This document shows, in pieces, positions 9,812 to 18,167 of a DNA stretch of 64,000 nucleotides (its first letter is position 1; each line of letters starts with the position of its first letter). The notes beneath the pieces were generated by a model. That model had not been told where the DNA came from. It did no database searches and saw nothing but the letters and a program-made list of their open reading frames with translations. The translations under genes and the position numbers were made by a program. The stretch lies in the NCBI RefSeq assembly GCF_003390885.1, contig NZ_QMEL01000003.1, positions 310,001 to 374,000 on the forward strand, given 5' to 3'. Source of the DNA: Pelagibacterium sediminicola. Its GTDB lineage: Bacteria > Pseudomonadota > Alphaproteobacteria > Rhizobiales > Devosiaceae.

Positions 9812-10218
9812 TCCCAGGGCGAGATAAGGTCGAGCCCGGTCGTCTCGAAATCGCGCAGATTGCGTGTCGCGAGGCGGCCTCCGTTGACGAGGGCAATGGC
9901 CGCGATGATGCCGTCGGGAACGGACATCGGCCTTCCGAGTCGTTCTGCGTGCCCCATCAAATGGCCATACGCCACAGCCGCCCGGCCATCGAAGTCGAAT
10001 ATCGAATGCTCGTACTGCATTTTCCATCCGGCGTACCGTTCGGCCAGATACGAAGAACGCTGTTCAGGAGGCTTCCGTTCAATGCCGAAATTGAGCTTGG
10101 CAATTACCATCGATGGAATAGCGAGTTCAAAACGATGAACATTGAGCCAGTGCAAAACCTTCGGATCGGGCATCTTGCGGAACGTTTCCGACACAACGTT
10201 GGTGTCAAGAAAGATCAA
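9808..10218 (-). CDS. vapC: VapC-type PIN-domain toxin
   Basis: Predicted Mg-dependent ribonuclease toxin of a type II toxin-antitoxin pair. The 136-residue PIN fold begins FLDTNVVSE (first catalytic Asp) and continues with the conserved Glu in FGIERK and the later acidic residues of [10 protein letters not shown] and NLRDFE. It overlaps the vapB stop by four bases, so the pair is translationally coupled, and it overlaps the tail of rsmA. The pair sits downstream of gmk in a conserved core region, which suggests insertion of the module. tRNA or rRNA cleavage is family knowledge only. Confidence 0.85.
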   Translation of the reverse strand: MIFLDTNVVSETFRKMPDPKVLHWLNVHRFELAIPSMVIAKLNFGIERKPPEQRSSYLAERYAGWKMQYEHSIFDFDGRAAVAYGHLMGHAERLGRPMSVPDGIIAAIALVNGGRLATRNLRDFETTGLDLISPWD

Positions 10219-10469
10219 AGGTCGATGCCCTTATGGGGCTTGCGCTGTTCAGCAAGGAAAGTGTCCCAGTCAAAATCCTCTTCGATGGGATTTTCCTCAA
10301 CCAGCCGTGTGAAGAAATCCGGCGCTGGACTCTGTGTTTTTCCACCGACCGCATACATCTCCAGCGCCCGCTCGACCACTTCCGCGATCGTCCGATTCTC
10401 GCGCGCGGCAAGACGGTGCGCGAGGTCGCGCGCCTTGGCGCTTCTGACTGAAAGTTGAGGCTGGGCCAC
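10215..10469 (-). CDS. vapB: VapB/FitA-type antitoxin
   Basis: 84-residue antitoxin partner of the PIN toxin. The N-terminal half (QLSVRSAKARDLAHRLA, then TIAEVVERALEMY) looks like a ribbon-helix-helix DNA-binding domain and the C-terminal acidic tail would wrap the toxin. AAAGGAG lies about eight bases before the ATG. The 58-base gap to gmk contains two palindromes (10484-10499 and 10508-10527), plausible autoregulatory operator sites. Confidence 0.8.
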   Translation of the reverse strand: MAQPQLSVRSAKARDLAHRLAARENRTIAEVVERALEMYAVGGKTQSPAPDFFTRLVEENPIEEDFDWDTFLAEQRKPHKGIDL

Positions 10470-10483
10470 GGACGTTCTCCTTT

Positions 10484-10527
10484 GGCCTCAATATAGGCCC
10501 AGGGCACCCTGCCATCAAGATGGCAGG
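10484..10527 (-). promoter_or_regulatory. vapBC promoter/operator with two dyads
   Basis: A perfect 9-bp inverted repeat with a two-base centre occupies 10508-10527 (CCTGCCATC/GATGGCAGG). A second dyad, GGCCT-N6-AGGCC, occupies 10484-10499 and contains a TATATT-like -10 on the minus strand. The vapB ribosome-binding site follows directly. The dyads fit operator sites for the VapBC complex. The first could instead be a terminator stem for gmk, but no T-run follows. Confidence 0.5.
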
Positions 10528-11169
10528 CTATTCCAGCGCCGCGATCTGGGCCTTCAGATCCTCGACGAATTCATCGAGTTTTGTCTGCCGCGTCCTTGTG
10601 AGGCGGGCGCTGGCGAGGATGGAGCCGACCATCTGCACCGACTGTTCGAGATCCTCGTTGACAAGGACAAAGTCGTATTCCCTGTGGTGGCCGAGTTCGA
10701 TCAGCGCGTTGCGCAGTCGCTTGTCGATGGTTTCCTTGCTATCCTGCGCCCGGCGCTCCAGACGGGCGCGCAGTTCGGCGATAGAGGGCGGCAGGATGAA
10801 CACCGTCACCATGTCGGGGCGGGAATTGTCGTAGAGCTGGAGCGTGCCCTGATAGTCGATATCGAACAGGATATCCTTGCCCGCCGCCAGGCGTTCCTCC
10901 ACCCTCTTGCGGGGCGTTCCGTAGTAATTGCCGTGCACCTCGGCCCATTCGAGCAGGTCGCCCTTGTCGCGCATCGCCTCGAATTCGGGCACGTCGATGA
11001 AATGGTAGTGCGTGCCGTCCACCTCGTCGGTCCGGCGCTGGCGCGTCGTCACCGACACGGAAAGCTCGATATTGGGGTCCTGCGCGAACAGCGCGCGCGA
11101 AATCGAGGATTTGCCCGCGCCCGACGGCGAAGCGATAACCAGCATGACACCGCGGCGGGCGAAATCCAT
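10528..11169 (-). CDS. gmk: Guanylate kinase
   Basis: Phosphorylates GMP to GDP with ATP. From the chosen ATG at 11169 the protein has 213 residues. An in-frame upstream extension is unlike guanylate kinases and was dropped. The P-loop is SPSGAGKSS near residue 15, followed by the GMP-binding SVTTRQRRTDEVDGTHYHF segment. It lies downstream of yicC on the same strand (67-base gap), the conserved yicC-gmk pairing. Confidence 0.95.
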   Translation of the reverse strand: MDFARRGVMLVIASPSGAGKSSISRALFAQDPNIELSVSVTTRQRRTDEVDGTHYHFIDVPEFEAMRDKGDLLEWAEVHGNYYGTPRKRVEERLAAGKDILFDIDYQGTLQLYDNSRPDMVTVFILPPSIAELRARLERRAQDSKETIDKRLRNALIELGHHREYDFVLVNEDLEQSVQMVGSILASARLTRTRQTKLDEFVEDLKAQIAALE

Positions 11170-11236
11170 TGGCTTTTCCGTTGTCGCGCTTCCGAACCGG
11201 AAAACCGGTGTCCACTTTTCCTGGAAGCGCTCCCCC

Positions 11237-12130
11237 CTATTCGAGATTTTGCACTTGCTCTCGTAACTGATCGATCGCCGCCTTGAGGTCAAGGCCAATG
11301 GCGGTCAGGCCCACATCATTGCTCTTGGAGCAGAGTGTATTGGCCTCGCGGTTGAACTCCTGGGACAGAAAATCGAGCTTGCGCCCGATGGGGCCACCCT
11401 GAGAAAGCAATTGCCGCGCCGCCTTTACATGGGCGGTCAGCCGGTCGAGTTCTTCGCGAATATCGGCCTTGGTCGCCAGCAGCAGCGCCTCGGCGTGCAG
11501 CCGGTCCTCGGACAGCATGCTTGCGGAATCGGCAAGCGTTGCCACCTGTTCGGCAAGCTTTGCCAGAATGGCCTCGCGCGAGCGCCCCGGATGCGCCTCG
11601 GCGGCGGCGGTCAGCGCCTCAATCTCGTCCAGCCGCGCGCCAAGAACGGCCCCGATCCGCTCGCCTTCCACCCGGCGGCTTTCGACCAGCGAGACCATGG
11701 CGAGGTCGACAGAGGACAACACCGCCGCGTTGAGCCGCTCCTCCGCGTCGGGCAGCAGCGGGGCCTCCTTGGTGTCGAGCACACCCTTGAGCGCAAAAAT
11801 GCCATCGAGGCTCGGGCGGCGGGCGTCGATCCTTTCGCCCAGCGCGTTCATCGCCTCGAGGATCGCATCGAGCGCCTGTTGGTTGATGACCAGTTCGGTC
11901 GAGGCGGCATCGCGCTGGAGATTGACGAATACGGAAAACGATCCGCGCGCGGCGCGTTCGCTCACCAAACGCCGGACATCGGCATCGAGGCTGTCGAGGC
12001 CGGGCGAAAACCGCGTGCGGATATCCAGCCCGCGCCCGTTGACCGACTTGATTTCCACGAGGATCGTCGCGCCCTCGGCCTGTCCCGAGGCGCGACCGAA
12101 CCCGGTCATCGATGCGAGCGGTTTGCTCAT
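11237..12130 (-). CDS. YicC family endoribonuclease
   Basis: 297-residue member of the YicC family, whose studied members are endoribonucleases involved in sRNA turnover. The N-terminus MSKPLASMTGFGRA and EIKSVNGRGLDI and the C-terminal SQEFNREANTLCSKSND are family hallmarks. It overlaps the mltG stop by four bases and precedes gmk. The substrate in this organism is unknown. Confidence 0.9.
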   Translation of the reverse strand: MSKPLASMTGFGRASGQAEGATILVEIKSVNGRGLDIRTRFSPGLDSLDADVRRLVSERAARGSFSVFVNLQRDAASTELVINQQALDAILEAMNALGERIDARRPSLDGIFALKGVLDTKEAPLLPDAEERLNAAVLSSVDLAMVSLVESRRVEGERIGAVLGARLDEIEALTAAAEAHPGRSREAILAKLAEQVATLADSASMLSEDRLHAEALLLATKADIREELDRLTAHVKAARQLLSQGGPIGRKLDFLSQEFNREANTLCSKSNDVGLTAIGLDLKAAIDQLREQVQNLE

Positions 12131-13272
12131 TGGCCGTCCGTTTCGGTTTCGGCGTCCTCGCCGGTTACGCCGGCTTCCTCGGCCTCCTCGGCGGCCAGCG
12201 CGTCCATTGCGGCCTGCGCCTCGGCCTCGGCACGCGCTTCGGCGGCCTGCCGCTCGATCTCCCGATAGGCGGCGACATTGCGCTGGTGCTCGGTATAGGT
12301 CTGGGCAAAGACGTGCCCATCCGAGGGGATCGCACCCGCCGCGACGAAATAGAGATAATCGTGGTCGTCGGGATTGGCGACGGCTTCCAGCGATTCGATA
12401 CCCGGATTGGCGATCGGCCCCGGCGGCAGGCGGTCGATCTGGTAGGTGTTATAGGGCGTCACCTCGTCGATTTCCGAGCGGCGCAGCCCGCGTCCCAGCG
12501 TCGACTGGCCAAGCGTGATCCCGTAGATGATCGTGGGATCGGACTGAAGCCGCATGCCAATGCGCAGGCGGTTGGCGAACACGCCCGCCACCCGCTGGCG
12601 CTCGCTGGCAAGGCCGGTTTCCTTTTCGACGATCGAGGCGAGAATGAGCAGTTCTTCGGGCGTTTCGAGCGGCACGCTCTCGTTGCGGCCCTCCCAAACC
12701 TCGGCCAGCGCGGCGTCCATGGCTTCGGTCATCCGCAAGACGACGCTCTCACGAGTGTCGCCCCGGCGATAGCTGTAGGCCCCGGGCAAAAGGCTGCCCT
12801 CGGGCGGCAGGACCGAGATGTTGCCGGTAAGGTTCTCGTCGGCGTTGACACGCTCCACCACCTGCCAGGAGGTGAAGCCCTCGGGGATCACCACCTGATA
12901 CTGGATGGCGCGGCCTTCGGTCAGTTCGCGCAGGATCTGGTTCATCGAGGACCGGGCCGCGATATTGAACTCGCCCGCCTTGAGAGCAGCTTCACGGTCG
13001 AGCGCGCGCGCGCCGAGCCGGAAAATGAGGGCGTTGGAGATAAAGCCCTGCTCTTCGAGCCTTTGGGCCACCGTCGTCACGGCATTTCCCGGCTCGACGA
13101 CGAAGGTGCGGTCCTCCTCGAACTGGCCGTCGGCATTGAACGTCATGACGCCATAGACGAGCACGCCCGCTATGGCGATCAGCACGATCAGCACCAGCGT
13201 CAGAAGTCCGTTGAGCGCCTCGAAAAAACCGTTTCCGGAGCGGCGGCGCGCCCTTCTCTTTCGTTCAGCCAT
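12127..13272 (-). CDS. mltG: Endolytic murein transglycosylase MltG
   Basis: Inner-membrane lytic transglycosylase that cuts nascent glycan strands internally and helps end peptidoglycan polymerisation. The 381-residue protein has a basic cytoplasmic N-terminus, one membrane segment at about 22-45, a LysM-like middle and the YceG catalytic region with Glu in IVEKETGL followed by FANRLRIGMRLQSDPT. A Glu/Ala-rich C-terminal tail is probably disordered. Its stop overlaps the yicC start. A 310-base gap upstream, before fabF, holds a palindromic element. Confidence 0.93.
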   Translation of the reverse strand: MAERKRRARRRSGNGFFEALNGLLTLVLIVLIAIAGVLVYGVMTFNADGQFEEDRTFVVEPGNAVTTVAQRLEEQGFISNALIFRLGARALDREAALKAGEFNIAARSSMNQILRELTEGRAIQYQVVIPEGFTSWQVVERVNADENLTGNISVLPPEGSLLPGAYSYRRGDTRESVVLRMTEAMDAALAEVWEGRNESVPLETPEELLILASIVEKETGLASERQRVAGVFANRLRIGMRLQSDPTIIYGITLGQSTLGRGLRRSEIDEVTPYNTYQIDRLPPGPIANPGIESLEAVANPDDHDYLYFVAAGAIPSDGHVFAQTYTEHQRNVAAYREIERQAAEARAEAEAQAAMDALAAEEAEEAGVTGEDAETETDGQ

Positions 13273-13331
13273 GACGGCAGCTCATCCCTGATTCTTGGCC
13301 TCCGCTTGGCGGGCGGGCGTCGTTAGATTGT

Positions 13332-13524
13332 GTCAGCTTTTAATGGAAATGGCGCTCCGGCGGCCTTAGCAAGATCGCTCTGGTTTCCGGGAATAAATCC
13401 CGGAATGACATCGGTGTTTTGGCGCGATCTTCCCCACCTCCAATGTCACCCCGGGACTTGTTCCCGGGGTCCAGTGCCATGCAGCCGCGCTGCTATACCT
13501 TGCACGATTCCATTAAACGCTGAC
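13332..13524. repeat. 193-bp MITE-like element with terminal inverted repeats
   Basis: The ends 13332-13348 and 13508-13524 are a 17-bp inverted repeat with one mismatch (GTCAGCTTTTAATGGAA versus the complement of TTCCATTAAACGCTGAC). Inside are two hairpins: 13385-13391/13399-13405 and 13448-13456/13462-13470, the latter ACCCCGGGA/TCCCGGGGT with a five-base loop followed by TCCAGTGC. It fills the gap between mltG and fabF. The element at 25436-25570 has related ends and core. There is no open frame, so any mobility would need a transposase in trans. Confidence 0.6.
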
Positions 13525-13582
13525 GTGCTCCAGTCGCCATATGGTCGAAAAATTCCGGCGAAAACAAGAGGTTTGGGCCGCG

Positions 13583-14851
13583 TCAGCCCACCTTGCCGAA
13601 GATCAGCGAAGCGTTGGTGCCGCCAAACCCGAAGGAATTGGACAGTGCCACGTTGATCTCTTTTTCCACCGGCTTGTGCGGAGCGAGATTGATCACCGTC
13701 TCGACGGACGGATTGTCGAGATTGAGCGTGGGCGGCGCGATATTGTCGCGCATGGCGAGCAGCGAGAAGATCGCCTCAATCGCACCGGCGGCGCCCAAAA
13801 GGTGCCCGGTCGCGGACTTGGTCGAGCTCATGACGACATTGGCGGCATGTTCGCCCAGAAGGCGGGTAACCGCGCCCAGCTCGATCTCGTCGCCCAACGG
13901 GGTCGAGGTGCCGTGGGCGTTGATATAGTCGATATCGGATGCGGAAATTCCCGCCCGCTTTATCGCCGCGGACATCGAGCGGAAGCCGCCATTGCCATCC
14001 TCGGCGGGCGCGGTGATGTGGTGCGCGTCGCCCGAAAGGCCATAGCCGATGATCTCGCCATAGATTTTCGCGCCCCGGGCCCTCGCGTGCTCGTATTCCT
14101 CGAGCACGACGATGCCGGCTCCCTCGCCCATCACAAATCCGTCGCGGTCCTTGTCATAGGGGCGTGAGGCTTTTTCGGGCGTGTCGTTGAAACCGGTGGA
14201 AAGCGCGCGGCAGGCGGCAAAGCCTGCCAGCGAAAGCCGGTTGACGGGGGATTCGGTTCCCCCCGCCACCATCACGTCGGCATCGTCGAGCATGATCAGC
14301 CGGGCCGCATCGCCAATGGCATGCGCGCCGGTCGAACAGGCGGTGACGACCGAGTGGTTGGGCCCTTTAAGGCCGTGTTCTATGGAAACATACCCCGACG
14401 CCAGGTTGATCAGGCGCCCGGGTATGAAAAAGGGACTGATACGGCGCGGACCCTTTTCGGCCAGCGTGATGGAGGCATCGTAGATGCCCCCTATCCCGCC
14501 GATACCCGAGCCGATCAGGACGCCTGTGCGCTCCTGCTGCTCCTGGGTCCGTGCCTCGTAGCCCGCGTCGCGCAGGGCCTGGGTCGATGCCGCCATCGCA
14601 AAGGTGATGAACGGATCGACCTTGCGCTGTTCCTTGACGTCCATCCAGTCGTCGGGGTTGTATTTCCCCTCGGCAGTGTCGCCAACCGGAATGCGGCAGG
14701 CGATCTGGCATGGAATGTCATCGACCTTGAAATCGGTGACGCGCTGCGCCCCGCTTTTCGAGGCCAGCATGTTGGACCAGACAGTCTCGTGACCGACGCC
14801 CAGAGGGCTGACGATCCCGAGACCGGTTACGACGACGCGACGCATGGACAT
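13583..14851 (-). CDS. fabF: 3-oxoacyl-[acyl-carrier-protein] synthase II
   Basis: Condenses malonyl-ACP with acyl-ACP in fatty acid elongation. The 422-residue protein has the active-site Cys in VTACSTGAHAIGDA and the His residues in NAHGTSTPLGD and KSATGHLLGAAG. The first ATG (14851) is used; the Met two codons later (MRRVVVTG) is an equally possible start. It follows acpP on the same strand with a 30-base gap and precedes mltG. Confidence 0.95.
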   Translation of the reverse strand: MSMRRVVVTGLGIVSPLGVGHETVWSNMLASKSGAQRVTDFKVDDIPCQIACRIPVGDTAEGKYNPDDWMDVKEQRKVDPFITFAMAASTQALRDAGYEARTQEQQERTGVLIGSGIGGIGGIYDASITLAEKGPRRISPFFIPGRLINLASGYVSIEHGLKGPNHSVVTACSTGAHAIGDAARLIMLDDADVMVAGGTESPVNRLSLAGFAACRALSTGFNDTPEKASRPYDKDRDGFVMGEGAGIVVLEEYEHARARGAKIYGEIIGYGLSGDAHHITAPAEDGNGGFRSMSAAIKRAGISASDIDYINAHGTSTPLGDEIELGAVTRLLGEHAANVVMSSTKSATGHLLGAAGAIEAIFSLLAMRDNIAPPTLNLDNPSVETVINLAPHKPVEKEINVALSNSFGFGGTNASLIFGKVG

Positions 14852-14881
14852 GAGCTTACGCTTTATCGGCGCAAAGCCGGA

Positions 14882-15118
14882 TCAAGCGGTTGCTTTGGTC
14901 AGGAATGCGACGGCGTCGCCGAACGTCTGGATGGATTCGGCGGCGTCATCGGGGATTTCCACGCCGAATTCTTCCTCGAAAGCCATCACAAGCTCGACCT
15001 GATCGAGCGAATCCGCGCCCAGGTCGTCCATGAAGCTGGCCTTTTCAGTGACCTTGTCGGCTTCGACGTTGAGGTGTTCGACGACGATCTTACGGACGCG
15101 ATCTTCGATGTCGCTCAT
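14882..15118 (-). CDS. acpP: Acyl carrier protein
   Basis: 78-residue carrier of fatty acyl chains. The phosphopantetheine serine is in [16 protein letters not shown], and the protein is highly acidic. The ATG at 15118 has AAGGA just upstream; a longer in-frame reading lacks support. It sits between fabF and, beyond a BrnTA module, fabG-fabD. In related genomes acpP usually follows fabG directly, so about 0.8 kb appears to have been inserted here. Confidence 0.95.
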   Translation of the reverse strand: MSDIEDRVRKIVVEHLNVEADKVTEKASFMDDLGADSLDQVELVMAFEEEFGVEIPDDAAESIQTFGDAVAFLTKATA

Positions 15119-15364
15119 ATTGAGTTCCTTCTTGCAGACAATCGTTTGTTGATCTTTGGCATTGTTCCTGCGCGGAGCGTTACACTCAAAGCTAATAAAA
15201 AGTTCCGTCGCAGTGCCGGGATGAAAGGGTTTCTGGCTCTCTTTCCAAGGGTGCCGGCTACAATGTGCCGGCGCACTTAACACACTTTATTGGCGATGAC
15301 CATATCGCCGACGGTTCGGGAAGCAAGGGTGATCTTGTGCACTTTGCCCCGAAAAATCACTCTA

Positions 15365-15643
15365 TTATTTTTCTCCCATGGCCCGACGCAGGGTCCGGTT
15401 GATCCGGGTTTGCCATCCCGGGCCGTTGTCCCGGAAATATTCGACGATATCAGTGTCCAGGCGCAGTGTTACCCGGGTTTTGGTCGGCGATTTCTGCGGC
15501 CCGCGCTGGCCCTGCCGCCTTTTTGCGATCACATCCAGCAGGGTGGAGGGAAGCACGTTTTCCGCCGGCTGCATGGATGCAAAATCCTCTGCAGTCAGTT
15601 CCCGGACCTCGCCTTCCTTATCGGTCAGTGGCTTTTTGCTCAT
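15365..15643 (-). CDS. brnA: BrnA-type antitoxin
   Basis: 92-residue antitoxin. The C-terminal half (TRVTLRLDTDIVEYFR then GWQTRINRTLRRAM) is the ribbon-helix-helix domain of the BrnA family. The N-terminal LTAEDFASMQPAENVLP is the toxin-binding part. It overlaps the end of brnT by 26 bases, and the toxin-first order is typical of brnTA. The module lies between acpP and fabG on the same strand. Confidence 0.87.
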   Translation of the reverse strand: MSKKPLTDKEGEVRELTAEDFASMQPAENVLPSTLLDVIAKRRQGQRGPQKSPTKTRVTLRLDTDIVEYFRDNGPGWQTRINRTLRRAMGEK

Positions 15644-15896
15644 ACCGTTTCACTTCCCGGCTGTTGGCCTTGCGAAAACTGATGACCCTGATTCCATCCG
15701 CGATCAGGGTAAAGCATAATACGTGCAACCTCTCCCGCACGAAGCCGACCGCGACATAACGCGCCTCGGGATAGTCAAACCTGTCATCGATCGCGACCAT
15801 GGCGGTTTCCCAATCGAAATCCGCCGCGTTGTCGAACGGCAATTGCCGCTCCCGAATATTGCGCTCGTTCTTGTTCGGGTCGAACGCAATTTTCAT
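15618..15896 (-). CDS. brnT: BrnT-type ribonuclease toxin
   Basis: 92-residue toxin of the BrnT family (RelE-like fold). It shows the usual FDPNKNERNIRER start, the DDRFDYPEARYVAVGFVRERL middle and ISFRKANSREVKRYE end. AAGGA precedes the start. A 52-base gap separates it from the fabG stop, so it may be partly co-transcribed with fabDG or have its own promoter in that AT-richer gap. Confidence 0.87.
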   Translation of the reverse strand: MKIAFDPNKNERNIRERQLPFDNAADFDWETAMVAIDDRFDYPEARYVAVGFVRERLHVLCFTLIADGIRVISFRKANSREVKRYEQKATDR

Positions 15897-15948
15897 TACA
15901 TATAATCCTTCCCCCAGGATGTTTCCATCTTTTTGTCGCTACAAATAG

Positions 15949-16686
15949 CTAGATCATCACCATCCCACCGTTAACGTTCAGCGTGTGCCCCGTGATGTAT
16001 GCCGCGGCATCGCTGGCGAGGAACGCGGCGCAGGCCGCGACTTCGTCAGCGGTGCCGAGGCGGGCGACGGGCACCTTTTGCAGAATGGTTTCCTGCTGCT
16101 TTTCGTTCAATTCATCGGTCATGGCCGAAGCGATGAAGCCCGGCGCGATCATGTTGACGGTAATGCCGCGGCTTGCGACCTCGTGGGCCAGGGCCTTGGA
16201 CATGCCCGCCAGCCCCGCCTTGGTCGCCGCGTAGTTACCCTGCCCCGGATTGCCGACGACGCCGACCACCGAGGTGATCGAGATGATGCGCCCGAAGCGG
16301 CGCTTCATCATGCCCTTCACCGCCGCGCGGGTGAGGTGGAAGGGCGCGGTGAGGTTGATCTTGAGCACATCGTCCCACTCCTCGTCCTTCATGCGCATGA
16401 ACAGATTGTCCCGGGTCATGCCGGCATTGTTGATGAGGATGTCGAGCCCGCCCATGGCGGCCTCGGCGTCGGGCACCAGCCGTTCCACGGCATCGAGATC
16501 GGAAAGGTTGCACGGCAGGACGTGGGCCGTGCCCACGATGTCCTTGGCCACGTCCTCGAGCGCGCCCAGCCGCGTGCCGCTCAGCGCCACTTCGGCGCCC
16601 TGCGCTGCCAGCGTCTTGGCGATCGCGCTGCCGATGCCCCCGCTCGCGCCGGTGACCAGCGCCTTCTTGCCCGTGAGGTCGAACAT
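15949..16686 (-). CDS. fabG: 3-oxoacyl-[acyl-carrier-protein] reductase
   Basis: NADPH-dependent reduction of 3-oxoacyl-ACP in fatty acid synthesis. The 245-residue short-chain dehydrogenase shows TGASGGIGSAIA (cofactor binding), NNAGMTRDNL, catalytic SITSVVG and YAATKAG, and the C-terminal TLNVNGGMVMI typical of FabG. It follows fabD with a 20-base gap. Confidence 0.95.
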   Translation of the reverse strand: MFDLTGKKALVTGASGGIGSAIAKTLAAQGAEVALSGTRLGALEDVAKDIVGTAHVLPCNLSDLDAVERLVPDAEAAMGGLDILINNAGMTRDNLFMRMKDEEWDDVLKINLTAPFHLTRAAVKGMMKRRFGRIISITSVVGVVGNPGQGNYAATKAGLAGMSKALAHEVASRGITVNMIAPGFIASAMTDELNEKQQETILQKVPVARLGTADEVAACAAFLASDAAAYITGHTLNVNGGMVMI

Positions 16687-16706
16687 GATAGGTGTCCTTA
16701 GTTTGA

Positions 16707-17654
16707 TTAGCCGCGCGCGGCAATAAAGGCTTCGATATCCTGCGCCGTCCCGACAGCCTGCCCCGAAAGCGCGGGATCGATGCGTTTTGCAAGCCCGGTC
16801 AGCACCTTGCCGGTGCCCAGTTCATAAAGTTCGGTAACGCCCGCCTCCTTTGCCAGCCAGCTTACGCTTTCAGTCCAGCGAACCATGCCGGTGACCTGTT
16901 CGACGAGCCGGGTGCGTATCTCCTGGGTATCGGAAATCGGCCGCGCGAGCACGTTGGCGACCAACGGCACGGAGGGCGCCTTCATGTCCACATTGCCCAG
17001 CGCCTCGCGCATGGCCTCGGCGGCGGGCGCCATCAGCGCGCAATGGAACGGCGCGCTCACCGGCAGCGCCAGCGCGCGCCGCGCGCCCCTTGCCTTGGCG
17101 ATCTCGATGGCGCGGTCGATGGCGGCCAGATTGCCCGACACGACCACCTGCCCGGGCGAATTGTCATTGGCGACGTCGCAAACCTCGCCCTGCGCCGCTT
17201 CCGCCGCAATCTCCTTGACCACATCCATGTCCAGCCCGAGCAGCGCGGCCATCGCCCCCTGCCCCACCGGGACGGCCTGCTGCATGGCGCGGCCGCGGAT
17301 CTGAAGGAGCCGCGCGGTGTCGGACAGCGAGAAGGTTCCCGCCGCGCAAAGCGCCGAATATTCTCCCAGCGAGTGCCCGGCAACATGGCTGGCGGCTTCC
17401 GCAACCTTCACGCCACGCGCATCCAGCACCCGAACGACCGCGATCGAGGCGGCCATAAGCGCGGGCTGAGCATTTTCCGTCAGCCGCAGGGTGTCCTCGG
17501 GGCCATCGAACATGATGGCCGAGAGTTTCAGACCGAGCGCATCGTCGACTTCCTCGAACACGGCCCGCGCCTCGGCAAAACTGTCCGCAAGATCGCGGCC
17601 CATGCCCACGGCCTGGCTGCCTTGCCCCGGAAAGGTGAATGCGGGTTTGTTCAT
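16707..17654 (-). CDS. fabD: Malonyl-CoA:ACP transacylase
   Basis: Transfers malonyl from CoA to ACP. The 315-residue protein has the opening FPGQGSQAVGMG, the nucleophile motif GHSLGEYSALCAAG and the later His in SAPFHCALM. It is the first gene of the minus-strand fabD-fabG-(brnTA)-acpP-fabF-mltG-yicC-gmk series. The 125-base gap upstream (17655-17779) is the likely promoter region. Confidence 0.95.
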   Translation of the reverse strand: MNKPAFTFPGQGSQAVGMGRDLADSFAEARAVFEEVDDALGLKLSAIMFDGPEDTLRLTENAQPALMAASIAVVRVLDARGVKVAEAASHVAGHSLGEYSALCAAGTFSLSDTARLLQIRGRAMQQAVPVGQGAMAALLGLDMDVVKEIAAEAAQGEVCDVANDNSPGQVVVSGNLAAIDRAIEIAKARGARRALALPVSAPFHCALMAPAAEAMREALGNVDMKAPSVPLVANVLARPISDTQEIRTRLVEQVTGMVRWTESVSWLAKEAGVTELYELGTGKVLTGLAKRIDPALSGQAVGTAQDIEAFIAARG

Positions 17655-17779
17655 TGGCCTCTCTCGCGTCTCGTTCCTTTATGCGCTGAACTTTATGGCG
17701 CGCCGATGGGCCGCGCAACTGCCCGCAATGGGAGGCGAAGTCAAGGCGGGGCCAGATAAAGCTGCGGATAAGCGCGGGC

Positions 17780-17968
17780 CTAGTTCTCCCTGAAATCAAG
17801 CCCCGCCGCGCTCAACGCGGCCTTGATCGCAGGAAGCGAGGCCGGACCGACGCCATGCAGCGCAAGAAATTCCTTCTCGGTCAGCCGAGTCAGGTCTTTG
17901 AGGGAATTGATGCCGACATGGGCCAGCGCGCTTCCGGCCGGGCGAGAGAGCTTTGGGAGATCGGTCAC
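17780..17968 (-). CDS. Small helix-hairpin-helix protein (GTG start)
   Basis: 62 residues from the GTG at 17968 (VTDLPKLSRPAG), the third base of which lies within the TGA of a short upstream frame. The segment LTEKEFLALHGVGPASLPAIKAAL is a helix-hairpin-helix of the type in RNA polymerase alpha C-terminal-like DNA-binding proteins. Such stand-alone proteins are common in rhizobia and have no assigned function. An ATG-initiated version would need a frameshift, so the GTG is the best start. It could be translated by coupling from the 16-codon frame at 17965-18012. Confidence 0.65.
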   Translation of the reverse strand: MTDLPKLSRPAGSALAHVGINSLKDLTRLTEKEFLALHGVGPASLPAIKAALSAAGLDFREN

Positions 17969-18012
17969 AGATCCGGCTCGACACGGATGGACGGCAGCAT
18001 CGCGGTTTTCAT
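17965..18012 (-). pseudogene. 16-codon frame resembling the N-terminus of a RHH-type antitoxin
   Basis: The peptide MKTAMLPSIRVEPDL stops at a TGA that overlaps the GTG of the HhH gene. AAAGGTGAT lies upstream of the ATG. The TAMLPSIRVEP pattern is that of the first residues of small ribbon-helix-helix antitoxins, so this is probably a truncated antitoxin start joined to the HhH gene by a deletion. It might instead act as a coupling leader. The identity rests on 15 residues only. Confidence 0.4.
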
Positions 18013-18167
18013 GGATCACCTTTGCATTGCATTTGCGATGAAATATAGCGCTGTAGCGGCTTTTCGGCCACCGATGCCCACATGCTTGACCCAGATCAAG
18101 GAAATCCACCCGGACAACGCCGTAAAGGTTTACGATAACCCCGAACATCATCAGGGAGGCAGAATTC

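Noticed and set aside
12112-13326. 404-residue plus-strand open frame opposite mltG
   Set aside because: Antisense shadow of mltG, spanning its promoter side without a domain.
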